Of a stretch of 64,000 nt of DNA, positions 43,048-56,192 are shown one piece after another. This stretch comes from Skeletonema tropicum (Eukaryota > Bacillariophyta > Thalassiosirophyceae > Thalassiosirales > Thalassiosiraceae). Positions within the stretch are counted from its first letter, which is position 1. Each line of letters opens with the position of its first letter. A program made the position numbers and the translations under genes. Location: NCBI GenBank assembly GCA_037178625.1, contig CM074142.1, forward strand, positions 496,001 through 560,000. The letters run 5' to 3'. The notes beneath the pieces are model-generated. The model saw nothing but the letters and a program-made list of their open reading frames with translations, was not told the DNA's origin and did not search any database.

Positions 43048-45455
43048 TCACCCCTCCTATGGACGTTTCGGCAATGATATGTTACAAAAGAGAGGATATC
43101 CTTTCACCACATCAATGTTATATATACATTGGGCGTCTATTTATCCTTGGGTAGTCCAAACCCATTATCTAATCGATAATCAACCACATTTCACAAGTTA
43201 GACAGAATCTATTATTTGCTCCTTGAACGCAATGCTGAAATCAACATCGTGAAGGACCGATAACATCAAATGAGTGGTAATTTATATACCAATTGATCGT
43301 ATGCGTATATTCGAATACTTCGACAAGTGGATGATGCTTTATAGTGATTATAACACATGGGAGACAGTGTTATGTATGTTGGTTTTGATGTAGGCTAAAT
43401 ATGCAATGAGTTTTACTGAACAAACAAGTATTTCCTCAGAACTCATTGTTATTATCGCTCCCAAGGATGTATACTATCATAATAATAATAAGCTGATGCT
43501 TGTTTGATCGATATGCATCCCGTTTCCATTAGCTTTCGGTTAGTTGTTGCGTTCGACAGAGACGAAAAACATGTACATTTTTTGTATCATCAAAATGATG
43601 TCATAAGAGCTTCCATTCCACTCCAAGGGTCAATTAATCGTCTATCACCATATTAGAGTCGATGGAGAGTGTTGGTTGCCTTCATTGGTGTTATTGTCAC
43701 TCCTTATTGCAGTAGGGCCAAAGATAAAAATGAACCATTGATGGACATCGAGTTACGACGTTGAGGATGGTGTTACCGGCCGAAACATCGGTACACTAAG
43801 ACACCCACGCCTCCCTATGGATATATACACTCGATTGGTGGGCTGCAAGGATCATGCTTTATGTCTCCATGGGTTATGCACCGGCATGACTCTCCCTCCG
43901 ACATGAACGGCAATGTTTCATTAGGAAACTTCGCGCACGAAACTTTTTATTGAAGGAATACATCGTAACCAATGCTCCGCGTTTTCTGCGCAGGGGTCGG
44001 GTGGTATATGATGAAGCTACTGTAAAAAAACGCGGAGGGTTTGCCATGTACTGGTGTAATGGTAGGAGATGTTCTCCGCTGTATAGTGTCTATGGTTGAG
44101 GATTTTTTTGAAGTTTGTGCCATTGTGTGTGATTTTTGCGTGGGGTGACGGAACTTTTCGAAGTCAGGTAGGTGTCTCAATATTTTTCTAATTTAGTCGA
44201 GATTAAGTGGCGTAACCCCGTGGCAGATAATCTGGCATTACTACGCCAATATTGGCCAATAATATGCCGATGCTTTAAGCTGAAAGACTAATAACTTTCT
44301 ATTTATATCGTTTGGAATGCATCTTCAGCGTTTGGTGTTGATGCTCCGTTCAATTGCTTCGATATTTGCTGTAGTCACGCACAAACACTAAAAAAATCTT
44401 GAAAAAGTGCATCTGACATGACAAATCCGATGGCAAACCATAGCATTATCTATCCCATACACCCTCCACAACACTAAGAAGACTCTCCCTAACCCAATTT
44501 TTCACGCTGATTCCAATTATGTAAGCTGCAGCGTCCAATTCAAAGTAGTTTTGATGATAATTGCGGGTGACGCACACACACATGAATGTCTGCACATACC
44601 GGGCATGTCATAAGATGCTCATGTTTATGTAACTAGACAACATAATAGTAGTATATCATTAATAACTCCTTCTATATTCTATGATACTTGTTCAGTTTAC
44701 TCGGATTTATTATTTACACGCAACATCTACGCCATCATGGAGTTTTATATCGATCATTCGGCCTCTCATTTCATGAGACTTTGTAGGAAAGCCACTGATA
44801 ACAGCTATACCGTTTGTCCCCAACCACAGCAAAAGGCGCACAATAGATGGCTGATGATTTAATGAGGTGAAAGGTCCCAATTGTACATGGAGAAGACGTT
44901 CATATCATGCCACAACACTTGTGCAGGCGACTGCTGGTGGGCCGGCTTCTCATAACCCACAATCAGTAGTATTCCAGGAAACTGAGAGTTGTAGTAGTCA
45001 CTGTGGTAATATGAAGCAGTCCAGCTTGACAACTTTGATTATCATATAGTAGACAAGACCTCTATGATCCATGGTGTGGTTTCAACATGTTTTGTGTCAG
45101 ATATATACCACTATTGACTGAGATAAATTGTGGAAATCTTTCTTAATCGACGACATAGATTTGATATGTTGGATAGGCATTGCATGAGACCCACACCCGG
45201 TTAATTAGCGCATATTCCGTCCATATATATAATATTGGTCGCCACTACAAACTTTTTTGCCGTTTAATGGACCGCAACGACGCCTTCGTGCTACTGGCTA
45301 CATGTGCTCTGGGCGGAAGGGGGTGAAAGTCACCACCGCTATTGTGGCGGTCAAACGTTTCTTTTTGCTGAATATGGCGAGCCGCCGATTGAACCATTGA
45401 ATTTAGCGTCAAAAAATGGTCTAGTAACTACATTAGTACATTGGAATGTCGACAT
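43048..45455. other. unit A left part, no supported gene
   Basis: About 2.4 kb, AT-rich, repeated at +5063 and +10126. Short open frames (43947-44180 minus, 44867-45049 plus) have no domain. The palindromic cluster at 44208-44256 is the only marked structure. Confidence 0.5.
44208..44256. repeat. nested palindromes / hairpin in the unit
   Basis: TGGCGTA (44208) pairs with TACGCCA (44242-44248). Inside lies CAGATAATCTG, and overlapping the end is the perfect 12-bp palindrome GCCAATATTGGC (44245-44256). The stem contains CGTAACCCCGTG (44211-44222), whose exact inverse spans each unit join (47833-47844). Copies lie at 49271 and 54334. Confidence 0.75.
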
Positions 45456-45970
45456 TTAATTGTGTAATGAGGGTAGTAGGGTGAGAGGCCTCATGGTGCA
45501 CAGCTCTTTTTTGCGTCGCAAGGAGTGATTTTGGATTTGCGATTTGCGACGTATGGCGCCTTTGCGACGAATGGCGCGCCGACTAGCTAGAAGCTTCTTC
45601 AAACGCTTGTGAACCTCGGGATGAGATGCAGTGTATTCGCGACGTCCTCTGATCTCCGCCTTCAGCTTTTCATTCTTCTGGTTCCCCCACTTTATATCGT
45701 ATCGATGACCTACTTGGTGATAGTGCTCAACCCAATGCTCGATTAACTTCTTGATGCCACCCTTTACCCGACGCATTTGATCAGCGCAACATGCTTTTCC
45801 ATGCCATGGGTCTTTGGTGTAACATTGAACCCCAACTCACGATGCATTTCCATCGCCAGGTCAATAAGTCTTTGAGTTTCATCACAATGATCATCGCTGG
45901 GATTATCTTCATGGACGAATGAAATAGCTGTGTCCCACAACGAGCAGAATGCAAATGCAATGTGACAGAC
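45456..45970 (-). pseudogene. transposase-like remnant, unit A
   Basis: Minus-strand text runs from HIAFAFCSLWDTAISFVHED through TPKTHGMEKHVALIK. After a frame change at about 45775 it continues MRRVKGGIKKLIEHWVEHYHQ and a basic tail (RRAIRRKGAIRRK). The TPKTHxxEKH...WVEHYHQ...HRYD pattern recalls C-terminal parts of plant/protist DDE-transposon proteins, in which a ...KxHxxE-H... helix is followed by a ...E..HQ... helix. This is recognition by memory, not by search. The frame break and missing N-terminus mark a remnant. Confidence 0.42.
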
Positions 45971-46066
45971 TATTCACTACTACCCTACTGAGATTAATAG
46001 TGCTACTGGAATCATTAAAATTAAAATTGGGCTACTACAGAATTTAATCCTTAATTCTCACTTTCC

Positions 46067-47698
46067 TCAAGCCTGGCCAGCAGCTGTGATTGATGCATTC
46101 ACATTCACACCTATGCTAGTGCTAGTCAATTTTCCCAATGGTGTGGAAGCATCACATGCACCATAGATCAGAGCATGATGCCTTGCCATCCAACTTGAGT
46201 ATCTCAATCTGTGAAAAGCCACAGAGTGATTTGATGCAGCATCCAAGCCCAACTTTAGCCCAACTTTTTTGCCTTTGTTTGTCGGGTGGTCTCGAGTTGC
46301 GTAGTATGAAAGTTGTGATTTCTCATATTGCAGGTTACCTGGACCAGGCTTCAGCTGATACAACACATCAGGAGTTTGATCATGACTGCGTTGCTGTCCA
46401 GTGCATTTGTCTCTGTTATCTGACCACTCTAAATTCAGATTTCGAATGCATCCAGTGATCTCAGCATCTTCACTGGGTGTTATTAAATTCGGACTGCATT
46501 TGGGCATGAAGTCATACAGTTTCTTCAGACCAATACGATCAATTGTGTATCCAGGACCACCACCAAAGATGACATTACCTAATTTTTTCGTTTGAATTTG
46601 TCCAAATATTCTTCCCTGTTTCGTTCCACTGTAGCCTTCAGTCTCGTATTCTAACATGAGGCTTCTGAAATTCTCCACTATCATGTGCATATCATCACCA
46701 GCCAAATGAAAATAATCATAATCGTTGAGATAATGCATGGCAACATAGGACCATATTGACCTCGACTTCTGAAACATGTTTGCATACTCTTCTTTTCCTC
46801 TATGTAGTAGCGCCACCATGCCTAAACTAGGTATAGTTGCAGTGCTAAATGCAAGGAAGCCATCACATTTCCACCCGTAAGATAGTGCCACAAGGCGAGC
46901 AGAATCTCGTTTACCATCATGTGTGTAAACTCCACAAAAGAGCTTTAGTTTCTTTTTGTCGATAGTGTTACTGCTTTCAATTTCATTGGGAGTCTCTCCA
47001 TGTTTGCTACAACCTTCTCGTCTTGTAGGAGTTTTGTCCACTTTGATTCGTTCTGTGAGCATAGTGAGTCCACCTTGACGAAAAATAGACATTCCTGGGA
47101 CTAATTCGCAAGATCCAGCGAGTGATGTTTCTGCCTCTTTCAGTAAATGTGACTGATATTTTTGCACCCGATCCCAATAGTTAGCATGTGGGTGTTCCTT
47201 ATGCCATTGTAACACTGACCTTCGTAGCAATGTTGGATCAGCAACATATCCTCTATGACCATGTGTGTCTAGTGCATCAAACCAAATTGAGGGCAAGGTA
47301 AAATTTGTAGAATCACGGACAGAAGTAGAATTCGTCGCTTGCTGTTGAAATTGAAAGTTCGAAGGTATGGAATCTGGTACTTCTGATGGAAATGGAAGTG
47401 GAACAAAGAGATCTAACGGTGATATTTCTGGGACATTTTCAATACCATTTTCACTGTCGCTGTTTAAAAGTACTGAATGCATTCCCTTGACCTTGGCCGA
47501 ACCTTGAGAGTATGTAGGCAAGTGGCTCATAGAAAAGAAGATGGTCACACATGCAACTATCCCAGGGAACAAAACAAGGAAGCGAAGAAAAGGCGGAAAA
47601 ATCTTCTTTGTCTTTGACTTCTTCTTTGCCATGGTGATGGTTATAGCATCACCATCTTTTTGCTGGTTGCATGGGGGGTCTGGGCGGGTAGTATTCAT
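46067..47698 (-). CDS. core-1 beta-1,3-galactosyltransferase-like (GT31), copy A
   Basis: 544 residues from the first ATG (47696-47698); the open frame extends upstream only through a TTG. It is a type II membrane protein: a Lys-rich N-terminus (AKKKSKTKK), a signal anchor at about 38-57, a Ser/Pro/Asn stem and a lumenal domain. The catalytic part starts LKLFCGVYTHDGKRDSARLV. It carries the metal-binding variant GDDMH at 334-338 in place of DDD, VIFGGGPGYTIDR (379-384 GGGPGY) and EDAEITGCIRNLNL, then HSVAFHRL. This layout matches C1GALT1-like enzymes, which add galactose beta-1,3 to GalNAc in the Golgi. Donor and acceptor in this organism are inference. The gene is intact and intronless, ending 46067. 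Confidence 0.8.
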   Translation of the reverse strand: MNTTRPDPPCNQQKDGDAITITMAKKKSKTKKIFPPFLRFLVLFPGIVACVTIFFSMSHLPTYSQGSAKVKGMHSVLLNSDSENGIENVPEISPLDLFVPLPFPSEVPDSIPSNFQFQQQATNSTSVRDSTNFTLPSIWFDALDTHGHRGYVADPTLLRRSVLQWHKEHPHANYWDRVQKYQSHLLKEAETSLAGSCELVPGMSIFRQGGLTMLTERIKVDKTPTRREGCSKHGETPNEIESSNTIDKKKLKLFCGVYTHDGKRDSARLVALSYGWKCDGFLAFSTATIPSLGMVALLHRGKEEYANMFQKSRSIWSYVAMHYLNDYDYFHLAGDDMHMIVENFRSLMLEYETEGYSGTKQGRIFGQIQTKKLGNVIFGGGPGYTIDRIGLKKLYDFMPKCSPNLITPSEDAEITGCIRNLNLEWSDNRDKCTGQQRSHDQTPDVLYQLKPGPGNLQYEKSQLSYYATRDHPTNKGKKVGLKLGLDAASNHSVAFHRLRYSSWMARHHALIYGACDASTPLGKLTSTSIGVNVNASITAAGQA

Positions 47699-50518
47699 CT
47701 TTCTGCTAGAGAGAGTGAGAGCAAGTTTTTTGTTAAGACGCAGCCCGCAACAGCGGCAGTCGTTCAAGATTACATAATGGTCAATATTTTTTTCTGAATA
47801 ATCTGAATCCCAAACCTCCAGCTTCTGCAAAGCACGGGGTTACGTTTGGCCTTCCCGCGTAATTTTGAGATGGAACGAGAAACGCAAAAAATCCATCATC
47901 CACCACCACCTTTTACACCGTCACCATGATGTCCTCCACTCCTGTGGCCACAGTTAAGCGTGCATATTGAATACGCCTAGAATACTCGGCTTGATCAGTC
48001 GCATAAATCATCTTATACGCGCCCAAGCCAGGAAAACTCAGTCGATCCACCGTAAATGAATAAAATAACGTCGCCATCGACGGCATAAAATTTACCACTT
48101 TCACCTCCATTCACCCCTCCTATGGACGTTTCGGCAATGATATGTTACAAAAGAGAGGATATCCTTTCACCACATCAATGTTATATATACATTGGGCGTC
48201 TATTTATCCTTGGGTAGTCCAAACCCATTATCTAATCGATAATCAACCACATTTCACAAGTTAGACAGAATCTATTATTTGCTCCTTGAACGCAATGCTG
48301 AAATCAACATCGTGAAGGACCGATAACATCAAATGAGTGGTAATTTATATACCAATTGATCGTATGCGTATATTCGAATACTTCGACAAGTGGATGATGC
48401 TTTATAGTGATTATAACACATGGGAGACAGTGTTATGTATGTTGGTTTTGATGTAGGCTAAATATGCAATGAGTTTTACTGAACAAACAAGTATTTCCTC
48501 AGAACTCATTGTTATTATCGCTCCCAAGGATGTATACTATCATAATAATAATAAGCTGATGCTTGTTTGATCGATATGCATCCCGTTTCCATTAGCTTTC
48601 GGTTAGTTGTTGCGTTCGACAGAGACGAAAAACATGTACATTTTTTGTATCATCAAAATGATGTCATAAGAGCTTCCATTCCACTCCAAGGGTCAATTAA
48701 TCGTCTATCACCATATTAGAGTCGATGGAGAGTGTTGGTTGCCTTCATTGGTGTTATTGTCACTCCTTATTGCAGTAGGGCCAAAGATAAAAATGAACCA
48801 TTGATGGACATCGAGTTACGACGTTGAGGATGGTGTTACCGGCCGAAACATCGGTACACTAAGACACCCACGCCTCCCTATGGATATATACACTCGATTG
48901 GTGGGCTGCAAGGATCATGCTTTATGTCTCCATGGGTTATGCACCGGCATGACTCTCCCTCCGACATGAACGGCAATGTTTCATTAGGAAACTTCGCGCA
49001 CGAAACTTTTTATTGAAGGAATACATCGTAACCAATGCTCCGCGTTTTCTGCGCAGGGGTCGGGTGGTATATGATGAAGCTACTGTAAAAAAACGCGGAG
49101 GGTTTGCCATGTACTGGTGTAATGGTAGGAGATGTTCTCCGCTGTATAGTGTCTATGGTTGAGGATTTTTTTGAAGTTTGTGCCATTGTGTGTGATTTTT
49201 GCGTGGGGTGACGGAACTTTTCGAAGTCAGGTAGGTGTCTCAATATTTTTCTAATTTAGTCGAGATTAAGTGGCGTAACCCCGTGGCAGATAATCTGGCA
49301 TTACTACGCCAATATTGGCCAATAATATGCCGATGCTTTAAGCTGAAAGACTAATAACTTTCTATTTATATCGTTTGGAATGCATCTTCAGCGTTTGGTG
49401 TTGATGCTCCGTTCAATTGCTTCGATATTTGCTGTAGTCACGCACAAACACTAAAAAAATCTTGAAAAAGTGCATCTGACATGACAAATCCGATGGCAAA
49501 CCATAGCATTATCTATCCCATACACCCTCCACAACACTAAGAAGACTCTCCCTAACCCAATTTTTCACGCTGATTCCAATTATGTAAGCTGCAGCGTCCA
49601 ATTCAAAGTAGTTTTGATGATAATTGCGGGTGACGCACACACACATGAATGTCTGCACATACCGGGCATGTCATAAGATGCTCATGTTTATGTAACTAGA
49701 CAACATAATAGTAGTATATCATTAATAACTCCTTCTATATTCTATGATACTTGTTCAGTTTACTCGGATGTATTATTTACACGCAACATCTACGCCATCA
49801 TGGAGTTTTATATCGATCATTCGGCCTCTCATTTCATGAGACTTTGTAGGAAAGCCACTGATAACAGCTATACCGTTTGTCCCCAACCACAGCAAAAGGC
49901 GCACAATAGATGGCTGATGATTTAATGAGGTGAAAGGTCCCAATTGTACATGGAGAAGACGTTCATATCATGCCACAACACTTGTGCAGGCGACTGCTGG
50001 TGGGCCGGCTTCTCATAACCCACAATCAGTAGTATTCCAGGAAACTGAGAGTTGTAGTAGTCACTGTGGTAATATGAAGCAGTCCAGCTTGACAACTTTG
50101 ATTATCATATAGTAGACAAGACCTCTATGATCCATGGTGTGGTTTCAACATGTTTTGTGTCAGATATATACCACTATTGACTGAGATAAATTGTGGAAAT
50201 CTTTCTTAATCGACGACATAGATTTGATATGTTGGATAGGCATTGCATGAGACCCACACCCGGTTAATTAGCGCATATTCCGTCCATATATATAATATTG
50301 GTCGCCACTACAAACTTTTTTGCCGTTTAATGGACCGCAACGACGCCTTCGTGCTACTGGCTACATGTGCTCTGGGCGGAAGGGGGTGAAAGTCACCACC
50401 GCTATTGTGGCGGTCAAACGTTTCTTTTTGCTGAATATGGCGAGCCGCCGATTGAACCATTGAATTTAGCGTCAAAAAATGGTCTAGTAACTACATTAGT
50501 ACATTGTAATGTCGACAT

Positions 50519-51033
50519 TTAATTGTGTAATGAGGGTAGTAGGGTGAGAGGCCTCATGGTGCACAGCTCTTTTTTGCGTCGCAAGGAGTGATTTTGGATT
50601 TGCGATTTGCGACGTATGGCGCCTTTGCGACGAATGGCGCGCCGACTAGCTAGAAGCTTCTTCAAACGCTTGAGAACCTCGGGATGAGATGCAGTGTATT
50701 CGCGACGTCCTCTGATCTCCGCCTTCAGCTTTTCATTCTTCTGGTTCCCCCACTTTATATCGTATCGATGACCTACTTGGTGATAGTGCTCAACCCAATG
50801 CTCGATTAACTTCTTGATGCCACCCTTTACCCGACGCATTTGATCAGCGCAACATGCTTTTCCATGCCATGGGTCTTTGGTGTAACATTGAACCCCAACT
50901 CACGATGCATTTCCATCGCCAGGTCAATAAGTCTTTGAGTTTCATCACAATGATCATCGCTGGGATTATCTTCATGGACGAATGAAATAGCTGTGTCCCA
51001 CAACGAGCAGAATGCAAATGCAATGTGACAGAC
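50519..51033 (-). pseudogene. transposase-like remnant, unit B
   Basis: Same remnant as at 45456-45970, with one residue changed (EVLKRL instead of EVHKRL). Confidence 0.42.
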
Positions 51034-51129
51034 TATTCACTACTACCCTACTGAGATTAATAGTGCTACTGGAATCATTAAAATTAAAATTGGGCTACTA
51101 CAGAATTTAATCCTTAATTCTCACTTTCC

Positions 51130-52761
51130 TCAAGCCTGGCCAGCAGCTGTGATTGATGCATTCACATTCACACCTATGCTAGTGCTAGTCAATTTTCCCA
51201 ATGGTGTGGAAGCATCACATGCACCATAGATCAGAGCATGATGCCTTGCCATCCAACTTGAGTATCTCAATCTGTGAAAAGCCACAGAGTGATTTGATGC
51301 AGCATCCAAGCCCAACTTTAGCCCAACTTTTTTGCCTTTGTTTGTCGGGTGGTCTCGAGTTGCGTAGTATGAAAGTTGTGATTTCTCATATTGCAGGTTA
51401 CCTGGACCAGGCTTCAGCTGATACAACACATCAGGAGTTTGATCATGACTGCGTTGCTGTCCAGTGCATTTGTCTCTGTTATCTGACCACTCTAAATTCA
51501 GATTTCGAATGCATCCAGTGATCTCAGCATCTTCACTGGGTGTTATTAAATTCGGACTGCATTTGGGCATGAAGTCATACAGTTTCTTCAGACCAATACG
51601 ATCAATTGTGTATCCAGGACCACCACCAAAGATGACATTACCTAATTTTTTCGTTTGAATTTGTCCAAATATTCTTCCCTGTTTCGTTCCACTGTAGCCT
51701 TCAGTCTCGTATTCTAACATGAGGCTTCTGAAATTCTCCACTATCATGTGCATATCATCACCAGCCAAATGAAAATAATCATAATCGTTGAGATAATGCA
51801 TGGCAACATAGGACCATATTGACCTCGACTTCTGAAACATGTTTGCATACTCTTCTTTTCCTCTATGTAGTAGCGCCACCATGCCTAAACTAGGTATAGT
51901 TGCAGTGCTAAATGCAAGGAAGCCATCACATTTCCACCCGTAAGATAGTGCCACAAGGCGAGCAGAATCTCGTTTACCATCATGTGTGTAAACTCCACAA
52001 AAGAGCTTTAGTTTCTTTTTGTCGATAGTGTTACTGCTTTCAATTTCATTGGGAGTCTCTCCATGTTTGCTACAACCTTCTCGTCTTGTAGGAGTTTTGT
52101 CCACTTTGATTCGTTCTGTGAGCATAGTGAGTCCACCTTGACGAAAAATAGACATTCCTGGGACTAATTCGCAAGATCCAGCGAGTGATGTTTCTGCCTC
52201 TTTCAGTAAATGTGACTGATATTTTTGCACCCGATCCCAATAGTTAGCATGTGGGTGTTCCTTATGCCATTGTAACACTGACCTTCGTAGCAATGTTGGA
52301 TCAGCAACATATCCTCTATGACCATGTGTGTCTAGTGCATCAAACCAAATTGAGGGCAAGGTAAAATTTGTAGAATCACGGACAGAAGTAGAATTCGTCG
52401 CTTGCTGTTGAAATTGAAAGTTCGAAGGTATGGAATCTGGTACTTCTGATGGAAATGGAAGTGGAACAAAGAGATCTAACGGTGATATTTCTGGGACATT
52501 TTCAATACCATTTTCACTGTCGCTGTTTAAAAGTACTGAATGCATTCCCTTGACCTTGGCCGAACCTTGAGAGTATGTAGGCAAGTGGCTCATAGAAAAG
52601 AAGATGGTCACACATGCAACTATCCCAGGGAACAAAACAAGGAAGCGAAGAAAAGGCGGAAAAATCTTCTTTGTCTTTGACTTCTTCTTTGCCATGGTGA
52701 TGGTTATAGCATCACCATCTTTTTGCTGGTTGCATGGGGGGTCTGGGCGGGTAGTATTCAT
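51130..52761 (-). CDS. core-1 beta-1,3-galactosyltransferase-like (GT31), copy B
   Basis: 544 residues, encoded protein identical to copy A. The gene has its own full 5' and 3' flanks inside the unit, so each copy could be expressed independently. Its upstream region is the beginning of the next unit. Confidence 0.8.
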   Translation of the reverse strand: MNTTRPDPPCNQQKDGDAITITMAKKKSKTKKIFPPFLRFLVLFPGIVACVTIFFSMSHLPTYSQGSAKVKGMHSVLLNSDSENGIENVPEISPLDLFVPLPFPSEVPDSIPSNFQFQQQATNSTSVRDSTNFTLPSIWFDALDTHGHRGYVADPTLLRRSVLQWHKEHPHANYWDRVQKYQSHLLKEAETSLAGSCELVPGMSIFRQGGLTMLTERIKVDKTPTRREGCSKHGETPNEIESSNTIDKKKLKLFCGVYTHDGKRDSARLVALSYGWKCDGFLAFSTATIPSLGMVALLHRGKEEYANMFQKSRSIWSYVAMHYLNDYDYFHLAGDDMHMIVENFRSLMLEYETEGYSGTKQGRIFGQIQTKKLGNVIFGGGPGYTIDRIGLKKLYDFMPKCSPNLITPSEDAEITGCIRNLNLEWSDNRDKCTGQQRSHDQTPDVLYQLKPGPGNLQYEKSQLSYYATRDHPTNKGKKVGLKLGLDAASNHSVAFHRLRYSSWMARHHALIYGACDASTPLGKLTSTSIGVNVNASITAAGQA

Positions 52762-55581
52762 CTTTCTGCTAGAGAGAGTGAGAGCAAGTTTTTTGTTAAG
52801 ACGCAGCCCGCAACAGCGGCAGTCGTTCAAGATTACATAATGGTCAATATTTTTTTCTGAATAATCTGAATCCCAAACCTCCAGCTTCTGCAAAGCACGG
52901 GGTTACGTTTGGCCTTCCCGCGTAATTTTGAGATGGAACGAGAAACGCAAAAAATCCATCATCCACCACCACCTTTTACACCGTCACCATGATGTCCTCC
53001 ACTCCTGTGGCCACAGTTAAGCGTGCATATTGAATACGCCTAGAATACTCGGCTTGATCAGTCGCATAAATCATCTTATACGCGCCCAAGCCAGGAAAAC
53101 TCAGTCGATCCACCGTAAATGAATAAAATAACGTCGCCATCGACGGCATAAAATTTACCACTTTCACCTCCATTCACCCCTCCTATGGACGTTTCGGCAA
53201 TGATATGTTACAAAAGAGAGGATATCCTTTCACCACATCAATGTTATATATACATTGGGCGTCTATTTATCCTTGGGTAGTCCAAACCCATTATCTAATC
53301 GATAATCAACCACATTTCACAAGTTAGACAGAATCTATTATTTGCTCCTTGAACGCAATGCTGAAATCAACATCGTGAAGGACCGATAACATCAAATGAG
53401 TGGTAATTTATATACCAATTGATCGTATGCGTATATTCGAATACTTCGACAAGTGGATGATGCTTTATAGTGATTATAACACATGGGAGACAGTGTTATG
53501 TATGTTGGTTTTGATGTAGGCTAAATATGCAATGAGTTTTACTGAACAAACAAGTATTTCCTCAGAACTCATTGTTATTATCGCTCCCAAGGATGTATAC
53601 TATCATAATAATAATAAGCTGATGCTTGTTTGATCGATATGCATCCCGTTTCCATTAGCTTTCGGTTAGTTGTTGCGTTCGACAGAGACGAAAAACATGT
53701 ACATTTTTTGTATCATCAAAATGATGTCATAAGAGCTTCCATTCCACTCCAAGGGTCAATTAATCGTCTATCACCATATTAGAGTCGATGGAGAGTGTTG
53801 GTTGCCTTCATTGGTGTTATTGTCACTCCTTATTGCAGTAGGGCCAAAGATAAAAATGAACCATTGATGGACATCGAGTTACGACGTTGAGGATGGTGTT
53901 ACCGGCCGAAACATCGGTACACTAAGACACCCACGCCTCCCTATGGATATATACACTCGATTGGTGGGCTGCAAGGATCATGCTTTATGTCTCCATGGGT
54001 TATGCACCGGCATGACTCTCCCTCCGACATGAACGGCAATGTTTCATTAGGAAACTTCGCGCACGAAACTTTTTATTGAAGGAATACATCGTAACCAATG
54101 CTCCGCGTTTTCTGCGCAGGGGTCGGGTGGTATATGATGAAGCTACTGTAAAAAAACGCGGAGGGTTTGCCATGTACTGGTGTAATGGTAGGAGATGTTC
54201 TCCGCTGTATAGTGTCTATGGTTGAGGATTTTTTTGAAGTTTGTGCCATTGTGTGTGATTTTTGCGTGGGGTGACGGAACTTTTCGAAGTCAGGTAGGTG
54301 TCTCAATATTTTTCTAATTTAGTCGAGATTAAGTGGCGTAACCCCGTGGCAGATAATCTGGCATTACTACGCCAATATTGGCCAATAATATGCCGATGCT
54401 TTAAGCTGAAAGACTAATAACTTTCTATTTATATCGTTTGGAATGCATCTTCAGCGTTTGGTGTTGATGCTCCGTTCAATTGCTTCGATATTTGCTGTAG
54501 TCACGCACAAACACTAAAAAAATCTTGAAAAAGTGCATCTGACATGACAAATCCGATGGCAAACCATAGCATTATCTATCCCATACACCCTCCACAACAC
54601 TAAGAAGACTCTCCCTAACCCAATTTTTCACGCTGATTCCAATTATGTAAGCTGCAGCGTCCAATTCAAAGTAGTTTTGATGATAATTGCGGGTGACGCA
54701 CACACACATGAATGTCTGCACATACCGGGCATGTCATAAGATGCTCATGTTTATGTAACTAGACAACATAATAGTAGTATATCATTAATAACTCCTTCTA
54801 TATTCTATGATACTTGTTCAGTTTACTCGGATGTATTATTTACACGCAACATCTACGCCATCATGGAGTTTTATATCGATCATTCGGCCTCTCATTTCAT
54901 GAGACTTTGTAGGAAAGCCACTGATAACAGCTATACCGTTTGTCCCCAACCACAGCAAAAGGCGCACAATAGATGGCTGATGATTTAATGAGGTGAAAGG
55001 TCCCAATTGTACATGGAGAAGACGTTCATATCATGCCACAACACTTGTGCAGGCGACTGCTGGTGGGCCGGCTTCTCATAACCCACAATCAGTAGTATTC
55101 CAGGAAACTGAGAGTTGTAGTAGTCACTGTGGTAATATGAAGCAGTCCAGCTTGACAACTTTGATTATCATATAGTAGACAAGACCTCTATGATCCATGG
55201 TGTGGTTTCAACATGTTTTGTGTCAGATATATACCACTATTGACTGAGATAAATTGTGGAAATCTTTCTTAATCGACGACATAGATTTGATATGTTGGAT
55301 AGGCATTGCATGAGACCCACACCCGGTTAATTAGCGCATATTCCGTCCATATATATAATATTGGTCGCCACTACAAACTTTTTTGCCGTTTAATGGACCG
55401 CAACGACGCCTTCGTGCTACTGGCTACATGTGCTCTGGGCGGAAGGGGGTGAAAGTCACCACCGCTATTGTGGCGGTCAAACGTTTCTTTTTGCTGAATA
55501 TGGCGAGCCGCCGATTGAACCATTGAATTTAGCGTCAAAAAATGGTCTAGTAACTACATTAGTACATTGTAATGTCGACAT

Positions 55582-56096
55582 TTAATTGTGTAATGAGGGT
55601 AGTAGGGTGAGAGGCCTCATGGTGCACAGCTCTTTTTTGCGTCGCAAGGAGTGATTTTGGATTTGCGATTTGCGACGTATGGCGCCTTTGCGACGAATGG
55701 CGCGCCGACTAGCTAGAAGCTTCTTCAAACGCTTGAGAACCTCGGGATGAGATGCAGTGTATTCGCGACGTCCTCTGATCTCCGCCTTCAGCTTTTCATT
55801 CTTCTGGTTCCCCCACTTTATATCGTATCGATGACCTACTTGGTGATAGTGCTCAACCCAATGCTCGATTAACTTCTTGATGCCACCCTTTACCCGACGC
55901 ATTTGATCAGCGCAACATGCTTTTCCATGCCATGGGTCTTTGGTGTAACATTGAACCCCAACTCACGATGCATTTCCATCGCCAGGTCAATAAGTCTTTG
56001 AGTTTCATCACAATGATCATCGCTGGGATTATCTTCATGGACGAATGAAATAGCTGTGTCCCACAACGAGCAGAATGCAAATGCAATGTGACAGAC
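55582..56096 (-). pseudogene. transposase-like remnant, unit C
   Basis: Same as the unit B copy, including the EVLKRL spelling. Confidence 0.42.
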
Positions 56097-56192
56097 TATT
56101 CACTACTACCCTACTGAGATTAATAGTGCTACTGGAATCATTAAAATTAAAATTGGGCTACTACAGAATTTAATCCTTAATTCTCACTTTCC

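Larger units (their letters stand above)
42775..47838 (+). repeat. array unit A
   Basis: First full copy. From left to right it has a small minus ORF, a palindromic cluster at 44208-44256, about 1.2 kb with no gene, a transposase-like remnant (minus) and the GT31 gene (minus). Confidence 0.95.
47839..52901 (+). repeat. array unit B
   Basis: Second full copy, 5,063 bp, same content as unit A. Confidence 0.95.

Noticed and set aside
46138..46595. Plus-strand frames opposite GT31 (and copies in units B and C)
   Set aside because: Shadows of the intact minus-strand gene.
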